This document shows, piece by piece, positions 22,579 to 30,063 of a stretch of DNA of 30,063 bases. The stretch covers positions 1 through 30,063 of the forward strand of contig DEKZ01000073.1 of NCBI GenBank assembly GCA_002354135.1, in the 5' to 3' direction. The position numbers and the translations under genes are program-made. Numbering within the stretch: the stretch's first letter is position 1; every line of letters begins with the position of its first letter. Origin of the DNA: Massilia sp. UBA2709. GTDB taxonomy: Bacteria > Pseudomonadota > Gammaproteobacteria > Burkholderiales > Burkholderiaceae_D. The notes under the pieces were generated by a model. That model ran no database searches. It had not been told where the DNA came from and worked only from the letters and a program-made list of their open reading frames with translations.

Positions 22579-23175
22579 ATGACGGAGGCATGCCGGCATA
22601 TCTGCCTCGGGTTCACGGAGGAGCGATATCCGGAAGGTACCCATATCTGTTATCTCTACAACAGCGACGAGGAGCGCAGGCGCATCCTGCCCCTGTTCGC
22701 GCGCCATGCCCTGCTCGAGAACGAAGCCTTCGGCTACCTGGCCGACGTGCCCACCCGCGCGCACTTGCCGGAAGCCATCGCCCAGCTCGACCTCGCCGCC
22801 GCCTTCCTGCATGCCCCCGGCCAGGTCGAACTGTCGACCAGCATGGAAGGCTATTACCCCGACGGCAGCTTCGACCCGGACACCCTGCTGGCCAGCCTGC
22901 GCGCGAAGTACGCCCAGGCACGCGCCGCGGGCCTGCAGGGCGCACGGCTGGCCGGCGAAATGGACTGGGCGCTGCGCGGCGTCCCCGGAAGCGACCGCAT
23001 CATCGAATGCGAATCGCGCATCAACGAGCTGGTGAAGGAAACACCGATCACCGTGATGTGCCAGTACGACCTGGGCAAGTTCGACGGCGCCATGATGTTC
23101 GACGTGATGAACGTGCATCCGGTGATGATTGTCGGCGGCCACATCCTGCGCAATCCTTTCTACCAGCACAGATAG
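22579..23175 (+). CDS. MEDS (DcmR-type sensory) domain protein
   Basis: The 198-residue protein is essentially one MEDS domain. It has the opening LGFTEERYPEGTHICYLYNSDEERRRIL, given here by its key parts GTHICYLY and EERRRIL (about 20-36), LSTSMEGYYPDGSFDPD (about 85-101), and CQYDLGKFDGAMMFDVMNVH near the end. MEDS domains sense hydrocarbon-like or other small ligands in DcmR regulators and in histidine kinases; they are related to the KaiC fold without ATPase activity. Here no output domain is fused. The next gene, 13 nt downstream, is a c-di-GMP phosphodiesterase, so the output may be by protein contact. A strong AAGGAGG precedes the ATG. Confidence 0.88.
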   Translation: MTEACRHICLGFTEERYPEGTHICYLYNSDEERRRILPLFARHALLENEAFGYLADVPTRAHLPEAIAQLDLAAAFLHAPGQVELSTSMEGYYPDGSFDPDTLLASLRAKYAQARAAGLQGARLAGEMDWALRGVPGSDRIIECESRINELVKETPITVMCQYDLGKFDGAMMFDVMNVHPVMIVGGHILRNPFYQHR

Positions 23176-23188
23176 GCAGGTACCAGCC

Positions 23189-25021
23189 ATGGATATCCAG
23201 GCCAGCGCGGATGCGAACGGACCGAGCGCCGCGGTGCTCGGCCGCCTGCTCGTCATCCAGCAGGCGGTCGACGCCATTCCCGACGACATCCGCATGGTCG
23301 ACTTCGTGCTCCGCGCACTGTCGGGCGTGCCGGGCATCGCCGACATCTTCCTGCACCTGGTCGGCGTGAACGAACCCGATCCGCAACTGGCCGCCCTGCT
23401 CGAGCGCTGCGCCACGGTGATCCCGGACCAGCCCACCCACAACCTGCTGCGCGAGCTGGGCCCCGACATCCAGTGCTTCCCGATGGATACGCCCGGCCAG
23501 CACCTGGGCTGCCTGGTCGTGTTTGTCGGCGACAAGCAGGCCCTGCAGCCCTACCTGCCCTTTCTCAGCAATATCTCCAGCACCATCAACCGCGTGCTGG
23601 CCTCGCGCCGCTACCAGCTCCGCCTCGCCCAGCTCAACGAGGAGCTGCGCGAAGCCCGCGACCAGCTCGAGATGCGCGTGGCCGAGCGCACCCGCGAACT
23701 GGAATACCGGGCCACCCACGATCCGGCCACCGGCCTGCCGAACCGGGCCCTGCTCATCGACCGCCTGCAGAACGCCATCGTGGACGCCCGGCGCGAGGGC
23801 CACCTGGTGGCGGTGGTCTACCTCGACCTGGACAGCTTTTCCTTCATGAACACCGGGCTCGGCAACGACTGCGGCGACGCCTTCCTCGTGGAGACCGCGC
23901 GCCGCCTGTGCCGGCTGGTACGCGAGAGCGACACCGTGGCCCGCATCGGTTCGGACGAATTCGTCATCCTGCTCGCCGGGCTCGAGAACATCGAGCGCAG
24001 CAGCGCGCGCCTGTCGGCCATGCTGGCGGCCGTACGCGAACCGGTGGCGCTGGACGGGAAGCAGGTGGTGGTCACCGCCAGCATCGGCGCCTGCGTCTAT
24101 CCGCTCGACGGCGCCGAAGCCGAGCTCCTGCTGCGGCGCGCGAACACGGCGATGCACCGGGCCAAAGCCTCGGGCAAGGACAACGTCCAGTTCTACGCCA
24201 GCACGCGCGACGCGCCGGTAGCCGAACGCATGGAGCTGGAAACCGAGCTCAGGCACGCGATCGGCGCCGGCGAGCTGACCATCCACTACCAGCTGAAACT
24301 CGATGTCGCCGCCAACCGCTACGTCGGCGCCGAGGCCCTGGTGCGCTGGGCGCACCCGAAGCGCGGCCTGCTGCCGCCCGGCCGCTTCATCCCGATCGCG
24401 GAAGACTCCGCGCTCATCGTCGCGCTGGGGGAATACGTGCTGCGCCGCGCTTGCCTGCAGGCGCGCCTGTGGCAGGAAGCCGGGCTGGAGGGCATGACGG
24501 TGGCGGTGAATGTCGCGGCGCGCCAGCTGCGCGACGAGCGGATCGTCGAGACCGTGCGGCAGGTGTTGCGCGATACGGCGCTGGCGCCGGAGTTGCTCGA
24601 GCTGGAAATCACGGAAAGCTCGATCATGCACGACCTGGCCCATGCCAGCGAGCTCCTGCACAAGCTGAAGGGGCTGGGGGTGAAGATCTCGATCGACGAT
24701 TTCGGCACCGGCTATTCCAGCCTCAGCGCCCTGCGCAACTTCCCTGCGGACAAGCTGAAGATCGACCGTTCCTTCGTCCACGAAATCGAGACCGTGCCGA
24801 GCGCGGCCGCCGTGGCCCTGGCCGTGATCTCGTTTGCCCGCACGCTGGGGATGCGGGTCAATGCCGAGGGCGTGGAAACCCTCGGCCAGGCGCAATGCCT
24901 GAAGAAGCACGGCTGCGACGAACTCCAGGGCTTCCTGCTGGCGCGCCCGGTGCCGCCGGAACAGGTGCCGGCCCTGTTCCGGCAGCCGGGCCTGGCCGAA
25001 TGGAACCCGGCAGGCCCCTGA
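23189..25021 (+). CDS. c-di-GMP phosphodiesterase with degenerate GGDEF and intact EAL domain
   Basis: The 610-residue protein has a GAF-like N-terminal region (about 15-140), a coiled coil (about 142-173), a GGDEF domain (175-335) and an EAL domain (350-600). The GGDEF signature is GSDEF (254-258), and the usual N-D pair of the nucleotide site reads NTGLGND, so cyclase activity is probably lost. The EAL residues are present: EALVRW (E382), N441, E472, DDFGTGYSSL (503-512), KIDRSF and AEGVE (E560). It should hydrolyse c-di-GMP to pGpG, lowering c-di-GMP and favouring motility. There is no membrane helix. The start at 23189 was chosen because it lies 13 nt after the MEDS gene. Confidence 0.92.
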   Translation: MDIQASADANGPSAAVLGRLLVIQQAVDAIPDDIRMVDFVLRALSGVPGIADIFLHLVGVNEPDPQLAALLERCATVIPDQPTHNLLRELGPDIQCFPMDTPGQHLGCLVVFVGDKQALQPYLPFLSNISSTINRVLASRRYQLRLAQLNEELREARDQLEMRVAERTRELEYRATHDPATGLPNRALLIDRLQNAIVDARREGHLVAVVYLDLDSFSFMNTGLGNDCGDAFLVETARRLCRLVRESDTVARIGSDEFVILLAGLENIERSSARLSAMLAAVREPVALDGKQVVVTASIGACVYPLDGAEAELLLRRANTAMHRAKASGKDNVQFYASTRDAPVAERMELETELRHAIGAGELTIHYQLKLDVAANRYVGAEALVRWAHPKRGLLPPGRFIPIAEDSALIVALGEYVLRRACLQARLWQEAGLEGMTVAVNVAARQLRDERIVETVRQVLRDTALAPELLELEITESSIMHDLAHASELLHKLKGLGVKISIDDFGTGYSSLSALRNFPADKLKIDRSFVHEIETVPSAAAVALAVISFARTLGMRVNAEGVETLGQAQCLKKHGCDELQGFLLARPVPPEQVPALFRQPGLAEWNPAGP

Positions 25022-25036
25022 ACCGTTTCAAACGGT
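25022..25036. terminator. Short hairpin between convergent genes
   Basis: ACCGTTT-C-AAACGGT is a perfect 7-bp inverted repeat in the six-base gap between the phosphodiesterase stop and the acyl-CoA synthetase stop, overlapping the latter. It could slow transcription from both sides but lacks a T tract, so terminator function is uncertain. Confidence 0.35.
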
Positions 25037-26680
25037 CGGCAGCTGGTGCTCGCGGTACTGGTCGCGCAGGCGGTTCTTCTGGATCTTGCCGGTCGCACCC
25101 ATCGGCAGCGCTTCGGTGAACACCACGTCGTCGGGCAGCCACCACTTCGCCACCTTGCCTTCGAAGAAGGCCAGCAATTCCTCGCGCGAAACCTCCTGTC
25201 CCGGACGCTTCACCACCACCAGCAGCGGCCGCTCGTCCCACTTCGGATGGGCCACGCCGATGCAGGCCGCCTGCAGCACGGCCGGATGGGCCATCGCGAT
25301 GTTTTCCAGGTCGATGCTGCCGATCCATTCGCCGCCCGACTTGATCACGTCCTTGCTGCGGTCGGTGATCTGCATGTAGCCGTCGCCGTCGATGGTCGCC
25401 ACGTCGCCCGTCGGGAACCAGCCGTCCTTCAGCACGTCGCCGCCTTCGCCGCGGAAGTAACCCGAGACGATCCACGGCCCCTTCACGTACAGGTGGCCGT
25501 AGGTTTCGCCGTCCCAGGGCAGTTCCTTGCCGTCGTCGTCGACGATCTTCATGTCGACGCCGAAGATCGCGTGGCCCTGTTTCTGCAGGATCTTGCGCTG
25601 GGCTTCCTTGGGCAAGGCCAGGTGCTTGGCTTGCAGGCCGCCGGTGGTGCCCAGCGGCGACATTTCGGTCATGCCCCAGCCGTGGATCACGTGCACGTCG
25701 AGCTTGTCGATCAGGGTGTCCATCATCGCCGGCGGGCAGGCCGACCCGCCGATGACGGTGCGGCGGAAGGTCGAGAACTTCAGGTTGTTCTGGAGGGCAT
25801 GGTTGATCAGGCCCAGCCAGACCGTCGGCACGCCGGCCGAGAAGGTCACCTTTTCCGACTCGAACAGTTCGTAGAGCGACTTGCCGTCCAGGGCCGCGCC
25901 CGGGAACACCATCTTCGCGCCGGACAGCGGCACCGAGTAAGGCAGGCCCCAGGCGTTGACGTGGAACATCGGCACCACCGGCACGATCGTGTCCACGCTC
26001 GACACGTTCAGCGAACCCGGCATGGCCGAGGCGTAGGCGTGGAGGATGGTCGAGCGGTGCGAGTAGAGGGCGCCCTTGGGGTTGCCGGTCGTGCCCGAGG
26101 TGTAGCACAGCGAAGCGGCCGAGTTCTCGTCGAACTGGGGCCAGGCGTAGTCGTCGCTGCTGGACGCGACCAGGTCTTCGTAGCACAGCAGGCTGGCGAT
26201 CTTCGTCTCCTGCGGCATGTGGGCGCGGTCGCTCATCAGCACGAAGGATTTGACGGCCTTGCAGTGCGGGGCGATGTCCTCGATCAGCGGCAGGAAAGTC
26301 AGGTCGAAGAACAGGTACTGGTCTTCGGCGTGGTTGACGATGTAGGCGATCTGCTCGGGATGCAGGCGCGGGTTAATCGTGTGCAGCACGGCGCCCGAGC
26401 CCGAGACCGCATAGTACAGCTCCATGTGGCGGTAGCCGTTCCAGGCCAGGGTGGCGACGCGGTCGCCGATCTGCACGCCCAGGCCCTCCAGCGCCTTTGC
26501 CATGCGGCGCGCGCGCCGTTCGCATTCGCGGTAGGTGTAGCGGTGCAGGTCGCCTTCGACGCGGCGCGAGACGATCTCGTTGGACCCGTAGTGACGGGCG
26601 GCGAACTCGATGATGCTCGAAATGAGCAGGGGCTGGTCCATCATCTGGCCCATCAGCGGGCTCTTGGGGTAAGACGTCAT
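25028..26680 (-). CDS. Fatty acid / 3-(methylthio)propionyl-CoA ligase-type acyl-CoA synthetase
   Basis: The 550-residue ANL superfamily enzyme activates a carboxylic acid to acyl-CoA using ATP and CoA. The P-loop YTSGTTGNPKG is at 193-203. Downstream are GWGMTEMSPLG, WFPTGDVATID and DRSKDVIKSGGEWIGSIDLEN. The catalytic lysine is in GKIQKNRL near the C-terminus. HTINPRLHPEQIAYIVNHAED (about 100-120) is typical of the medium-chain/DmdB-like group; the exact substrate is not decided by sequence. CAGGAGACA precedes the ATG. It is single in its transcript, but supplies substrate for the thiolase and FadB-like enzymes encoded nearby. Confidence 0.93.
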   Translation of the reverse strand: MTSYPKSPLMGQMMDQPLLISSIIEFAARHYGSNEIVSRRVEGDLHRYTYRECERRARRMAKALEGLGVQIGDRVATLAWNGYRHMELYYAVSGSGAVLHTINPRLHPEQIAYIVNHAEDQYLFFDLTFLPLIEDIAPHCKAVKSFVLMSDRAHMPQETKIASLLCYEDLVASSSDDYAWPQFDENSAASLCYTSGTTGNPKGALYSHRSTILHAYASAMPGSLNVSSVDTIVPVVPMFHVNAWGLPYSVPLSGAKMVFPGAALDGKSLYELFESEKVTFSAGVPTVWLGLINHALQNNLKFSTFRRTVIGGSACPPAMMDTLIDKLDVHVIHGWGMTEMSPLGTTGGLQAKHLALPKEAQRKILQKQGHAIFGVDMKIVDDDGKELPWDGETYGHLYVKGPWIVSGYFRGEGGDVLKDGWFPTGDVATIDGDGYMQITDRSKDVIKSGGEWIGSIDLENIAMAHPAVLQAACIGVAHPKWDERPLLVVVKRPGQEVSREELLAFFEGKVAKWWLPDDVVFTEALPMGATGKIQKNRLRDQYREHQLPTV

Positions 26681-26906
26681 CGCTGTGTCTCCTGTGGCAG
26701 TTAGCTATGATCTTTATGGCAAGCTCGAACGAGTGTGATTCGTCGCGATGCAGGGCGTCAACATGTTTCGATGGTGCATTGCAGCAAGCACTGTTTCGGT
26801 GCATCGGCGGGCGCTGGACGCGAGGCGTTACCGGATGTAAGCGCGCTTGCCGATCATGCGTGCGCGAATAGAATCGGCCCGGTACGGTAGAATCTCGTTA
26901 TCGATT

Positions 26907-26932
26907 CGACCCTTACTCGCGACCCTTACTCG
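26907..26932 (+). repeat. 13-bp tandem duplication in the SelO leader
   Basis: CGACCCTTACTCG occurs twice in tandem (26907-26919 and 26920-26932), ending 12 nt before the presumed SelO start. A TAGAAT box (26888-26893) just upstream may be the -10 of the SelO promoter, which would put the duplication in the 5' leader. Confidence 0.7.
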
Positions 26933-26944
26933 ACTGGAACTGCC

Positions 26945-28408
26945 ATTACGCCCAACGAGCTCCCCTTCGGCAACGGCTTCGCAGCCCTGCCGCCCGCGTT
27001 CTACACGCGGCTGATGCCGACGCCGATGCCCGCGCCCTACTTCGTCGCGGCCAGTTCGCGCGCGGCCGCGCTGGTCAACATCGATCCGGCGCTGCTGGCG
27101 CAGGACGATTTCGTCGCCGCCTTCACCGGCAACGCGGTCCCCGAGGGCGCCCAGCCGCTGGCCGCCGTGTATTCCGGTCACCAGTTCGGCGTCTGGGCCG
27201 GCCAGCTCGGCGACGGCCGCGCCATCCTGCTGGGCGACCTGCCTGGTCCCGAGGGCCGCATGGAACTGCAGCTGAAGGGCGCCGGCAAGACGCCCTACTC
27301 GCGCATGGGCGACGGCCGCGCCGTGCTGCGCTCCTCGATCCGCGAATTCCTCTGTTCGGAAGCGATGGCCGCGCTCGGCATCCCGACCACCCGCGCCCTG
27401 GTCGTCACCGGCTCGCAACAGCGCGTGATGCGCGAGTCGCTCGAGACCGCGGCGGTCGTCACCCGCATGGCGCCCTCCTTCGTCCGCTTCGGCTCCTTCG
27501 AACACTGGACCTACCGCGACAAACCGGACGAGCTGCGCCAGCTCGCCGACTACGTGATCGACGGCTTCTATCCGGCGCTGCGCGGCGCGCAGAACCCCTA
27601 CAAGGAACTGCTGGCGGAAGTCACCCGCCGCACCGCGCGCATGATCGCGCATTGGCAATCGGTCGGCTTCATGCATGGCGTGATGAACACCGACAATATG
27701 TCCATCCTCGGCCTGACGCTGGACTACGGCCCCTTCGGTTTCATGGAAGCCTTCGACGTCAACCACATCTGCAACCATACCGACCAGGGCGGGCGCTATT
27801 CGTATGCCAACCAGGTCGCGGTCGGCCACTGGAACTGCTACGCCCTGGGCAACGCCCTGCTGCCGCTGATCGGCGAGGTCGACGCTGCCCAGGAGGCGCT
27901 CGACGTCTACATGCCGGAATTCGAGCGCAAGCTCGACGAACTGCTTCATGCCAAGCTCGGCCTGAACGAGCGCCACGAAGGCGACCGCGCCCTGTTCGAC
28001 GGCCTGTTCACCATCATGCAGGCCAGCCACGTCGACTTCACCCTGCTGTTCCGGCGCCTGGCCGACCTGAAGATCGAGCAGGCCGGCAGCGAGGAAGGCG
28101 TGCGCGACCTGTTCATCGACCGCGCCGCCTTCGATGCCTGGGCCGTGGGCTACCGCGACCGCTTGCGCCTGGAGCACAGCGACGACGCCACGCGGCGCGC
28201 CGCCATGAACCGGGTCAACCCGAAGTACGTCCTGCGAAACTATCTGGCCCAGCAGGCGATCGAACGGGCACAGAACGGGGACTACAGCGAGGTGGCGAAG
28301 CTGCTGGCCATCCTCGAACAGCCTTTCGACGAACAGCCCGAACACGAGGCCTATGCCGCGCTGCCGCCGGACTGGGCGGCCCACCTGGAAGTCAGCTGCT
28401 CGTCCTGA
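26945..28408 (+). CDS. selO: SelO family protein adenylyltransferase (YdiU)
   Basis: SelO is a pseudokinase-fold enzyme that transfers AMP from ATP to Ser, Thr or Tyr of target proteins, linked to oxidative stress response. Motifs seen are SGHQFGVWAGQLGDGRA, QLKGAGKTPYSRMGDGRA, HGVMNTDNMSILGLTLDYGPFGFME, and a C-terminal VSCSS whose Cys replaces the selenocysteine of animal SelO. Family homology begins at NELPFGNGFAALPPAFYTRL, upstream of the first in-frame ATG (27014). No ATG, GTG or TTG lies in frame there; the only plausible initiator is ATT at 26945, giving 487 residues, with GGAA 5 nt before it. A start at 27014 would remove 23 residues of conserved N-terminus. MsrB follows 82 nt downstream. 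Confidence 0.9.
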   Translation: MTPNELPFGNGFAALPPAFYTRLMPTPMPAPYFVAASSRAAALVNIDPALLAQDDFVAAFTGNAVPEGAQPLAAVYSGHQFGVWAGQLGDGRAILLGDLPGPEGRMELQLKGAGKTPYSRMGDGRAVLRSSIREFLCSEAMAALGIPTTRALVVTGSQQRVMRESLETAAVVTRMAPSFVRFGSFEHWTYRDKPDELRQLADYVIDGFYPALRGAQNPYKELLAEVTRRTARMIAHWQSVGFMHGVMNTDNMSILGLTLDYGPFGFMEAFDVNHICNHTDQGGRYSYANQVAVGHWNCYALGNALLPLIGEVDAAQEALDVYMPEFERKLDELLHAKLGLNERHEGDRALFDGLFTIMQASHVDFTLLFRRLADLKIEQAGSEEGVRDLFIDRAAFDAWAVGYRDRLRLEHSDDATRRAAMNRVNPKYVLRNYLAQQAIERAQNGDYSEVAKLLAILEQPFDEQPEHEAYAALPPDWAAHLEVSCSS

Positions 28409-28490
28409 GCGGTGCTTCGTGAACCGCAGTTCTTCCTTGCTGCGCCTGTGCTTTACCTTTGCTTCACCAGTTTTAACCAGAAAGACCGAC

Positions 28491-28886
28491 ATGACCGATA
28501 AAGTGACCAAGACCGACCAAGAGTGGCGCGCCCAGCTCGACCCGATGCAATACCAGGTGACGCGCCATGCCGCCACCGAGCGCGCCTTCACCGGCAAATA
28601 CTGGGACCACCACGAGCACGGCATCTACCACTGCGTCTGCTGCGACACTCCGCTGTTCGAATCCGACGCCAAGTTCGAATCCGGTTGCGGCTGGCCCAGC
28701 TACTTCAAGGCGCTCGACCCCGAGAACGTCATCGAGAAGGAAGACCGCAGCCACGGCATGCTGCGCACCGAGATCATCTGCGCCGTCTGCGACGCCCATC
28801 TCGGCCACGTGTTCCCGGACGGCCCGCCGCCGACCGGCCTGCGCTACTGCATCAACTCGGCCGCGCTGCGCTTCGAAGCGCTGTAA
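28491..28886 (+). CDS. msrB: Peptide-methionine (R)-S-oxide reductase MsrB
   Basis: This 131-residue enzyme reduces methionine R-sulfoxide in proteins using thioredoxin. Zinc is held by C48, C51 (HCVCC) and C97, C100 (CAVC). The catalytic cysteine is C120 in RYCINSAALRF and the resolving cysteine C66 in SGCGWPSYF. It is a normal-length free-standing MsrB. The start at 28491 (MTDKVTKTDQEW) was chosen over a longer open frame that runs back into selO. Its place after selO groups two proteins of oxidative damage response. Confidence 0.96.
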   Translation: MTDKVTKTDQEWRAQLDPMQYQVTRHAATERAFTGKYWDHHEHGIYHCVCCDTPLFESDAKFESGCGWPSYFKALDPENVIEKEDRSHGMLRTEIICAVCDAHLGHVFPDGPPPTGLRYCINSAALRFEAL

Positions 28887-28916
28887 GCCTCACCCTCGAG
28901 ACCGACCCGACACCAC

Positions 28917-29549
28917 ATGAAATTCCTGTTCGATTTCTTTCCGCTGATTCTGTTTTTCGCGGTCTATAAATACGGCACCGGCAACGAAGCGGCAGCCGTC
29001 GCCCTCGCCGAGACTTACCTCGGCGGCATGGTCTCCGGCGGCAAGATCATTGCCAGCCAGGCGCCGATCATGCTCGCCACCGTGGTCGGCATCATCGCCA
29101 CCGTGCTCCAGGTTGGCTACCTGCTGGTACGCCGGCGCAAGGTCGACACCATGCTCTGGGTCTCCTTCTTCGTCATCGTCGTGTTCGGCGGCGCGACCAT
29201 CTATTTCCACGACGAGACCTTCATCAAGTGGAAGCCGACCATGCTGTACTGGATCTTCGCCGGCGCCCTCTTCGTCAGCCAGGTCTTCCTGAAGAACAAC
29301 CTGATGAAGAAGGTGATGCAGGAAGCCCTGCCCCTGCCCGACGAGATCTGGCCGCGCGTCGGCTACCAGTGGATGGGCTTCCTGTTCTTCCTCGGCGCCC
29401 TGAACCTGGTCATGGCCTTCGTGGTCTTCAAGGACAACACGGGCGCCTGGGTCAACTTCAAGGTATTCGGCATGACCGCGATCTTCTTCCTGTTCAGCGT
29501 CGGCCAGGCCATGCTGCTTGTAAAACATGTCCCACAGGAGGAAGCATGA
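28917..29549 (+). CDS. yciB: Septation protein A (YciB/IspZ), inner membrane
   Basis: This 210-residue multi-pass membrane protein is of the YciB/IspZ family. The N-terminus MKFLFDFFPLILFFAVYKY and the later KWKPTMLYWIFAGALFVSQVF and VGYQWMGFLFFLGALNLVMAF are conserved family features. About five membrane helices are visible. YciB affects envelope synthesis and septation and interacts with cell-wall machinery; its biochemical role is not settled. It begins 30 nt after msrB and its stop overlaps the bolA start by 4 nt (ATGA). Confidence 0.95.
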   Translation: MKFLFDFFPLILFFAVYKYGTGNEAAAVALAETYLGGMVSGGKIIASQAPIMLATVVGIIATVLQVGYLLVRRRKVDTMLWVSFFVIVVFGGATIYFHDETFIKWKPTMLYWIFAGALFVSQVFLKNNLMKKVMQEALPLPDEIWPRVGYQWMGFLFFLGALNLVMAFVVFKDNTGAWVNFKVFGMTAIFFLFSVGQAMLLVKHVPQEEA

Positions 29550-29836
29550 GTCTCGATAACCGCGTCGACACCCGCGTCGAACGCATCGAAGCGCGCCTGA
29601 CCGAGGCCCTGGCGCCCCTCGACCTGGCCGTCGGCGACGACTCGGCCCTGCACGCCGGCCATGCCGGCGCGGCCTCGGGCGGAGGCCACTACAGCGTGCG
29701 CATCGTCTCCGAGCGCTTCGAGGGACTGAGACTCGTCATGCGCCATCGACTGGTGTATGATGCCGTGCACGATATGATGAAGGCCGAGATCCACGCCCTG
29801 GCGATCACGGCCCTTGCGCCATCGGAACTGAACTGA
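29546..29836 (+). CDS. BolA family protein
   Basis: The 96-residue protein contains the BolA fold: an N-terminal helix (RVERIEARLTEALAPLDLAV), HYSVRIVSERFEGLRLVMRHRLVYDAV with the conserved FEG..LV..HR..Y pattern, and C-terminal IHALAITALAP. BolA proteins partner with monothiol glutaredoxins in Fe-S cluster handling and affect cell shape and stress response. The conserved histidine in the MRHRLVY segment is a possible cluster ligand. AGGAGG lies just before the ATG, which overlaps the yciB stop. Paralogue type (BolA or IbaG) is not decided. Confidence 0.92.
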   Translation: MSLDNRVDTRVERIEARLTEALAPLDLAVGDDSALHAGHAGAASGGGHYSVRIVSERFEGLRLVMRHRLVYDAVHDMMKAEIHALAITALAPSELN

Positions 29837-29850
29837 GGAAGCAAGCTGAA

Positions 29851-29871
29851 GAACCGGACTGAGGCCGGTTC
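29851..29871. terminator. Hairpin after the BolA gene
   Basis: GAACCGG, a 7-nt loop, CCGGTTC: a perfect 7-bp stem 14 nt past the BolA stop. No T tract follows, so it may be an attenuator or mRNA-stabilising stem rather than a terminator. Confidence 0.35.
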
Positions 29872-29969
29872 AGCACCGCTTAAGAAATCTGTCGCAAAAT
29901 CGAATTGCTCAGTAAAAGAAATAATCAAAAATCCCGTCCAAGCAACTCCCTCCCACAGGAAACACCATA

Positions 29970-30063
29970 ATGACTTTTAAGCCAGCACGCCTGCTGTTAG
30001 CCCTGATCGCCGTTATCGCAGCACCCGCATTCGCCCAGAACCTCGCCGTGGTGAACGGCAAGG
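29970..30063 (+). CDS. Peptidyl-prolyl isomerase, PpiC/SurA-like, 5' end only
   Basis: Only 31 codons are visible before the window ends. MTFKPARLLLALIAVIAAPAFA is a clear Sec signal peptide with cleavage after AFA, followed by QNLAVVNGK. The start QNLAVVNGK is how I remember periplasmic PpiC-type parvulins that follow bolA in Oxalobacteraceae, but the catalytic domain lies outside the window. AGGAA precedes the ATG by about 8 nt. Confidence 0.6.
   Translation, partial: MTFKPARLLLALIAVIAAPAFAQNLAVVNGK

Noticed and set aside
23048..24910. 620-codon frame antisense to the phosphodiesterase
   Set aside because: The sense frame has all EAL motifs; the antisense product has no recognisable domain.

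Overview
The window is high-GC, gene-dense chromosomal DNA from a betaproteobacterium, most likely an Oxalobacteraceae member such as Massilia or a close relative. The evidence is the mltG-tmk-holB-pilZ-tatD gene order, a PEP-CTERM sorted exported protein, and Burkholderiales-style housekeeping proteins (YgfZ, NRDE, YciB, BolA followed by a PpiC-type isomerase). The species assignment is inference from family memory, not from a search. I see no rRNA, tRNA, CRISPR array, transposase or prophage.

Region 1 (1-6521, all leftward): mltG, tmk and holB overlap by 4 nt each. A PilZ protein and a GNAT acetyltransferase follow. A PEP-CTERM protein then has its own perfect sigma-54 promoter, and tatD and an ankyrin-repeat protein close the block. 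A bidirectional hairpin terminator and a cluster of four covarying palindromes lie between the PEP-CTERM gene and tatD.

Region 2 (6590-9247, rightward): ygfZ, a DUF4936 protein, an NRDE/TANGO2 protein, a 95-bp inverted-repeat element, and a small lipoprotein whose six cysteines have inhibitor-cystine-knot (knottin) spacing.

Region 3 (9335-12596, leftward): a thiolase, a Dabb-domain protein and two short-chain dehydrogenases form a probable acyl-CoA/beta-oxidation operon. A divergent, strongly codon-biased MHS-family transporter (12981-14681) has phased GTAAGTTT repeats upstream.

Region 4 (14798-18429, leftward): a more AT-rich gene for a stand-alone OLD-like ATPase/TOPRIM protein (candidate defence gene), then an MFS exporter translationally coupled to a cysteine-rich SufR-like regulator and preceded by a palindromic operator. 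A 203-bp nested inverted-repeat element lies upstream.

Region 5 (18788-26680): a FadB-type bifunctional enzyme (leftward) carries the same putative operator as the thiolase operon, at exactly the same distance from its ATG. Rightward of it lie arfB, an unrecognised gene, and a two-gene unit of a MEDS sensor and an EAL phosphodiesterase with a degenerate GGDEF domain. A convergent acyl-CoA synthetase ends the region.

Region 6 (26945-30063, rightward): SelO (apparently with a non-canonical ATT start), MsrB, YciB, BolA and the 5' end of a PpiC-type isomerase. SelO and MsrB both belong to oxidative-stress and redox protein maintenance.
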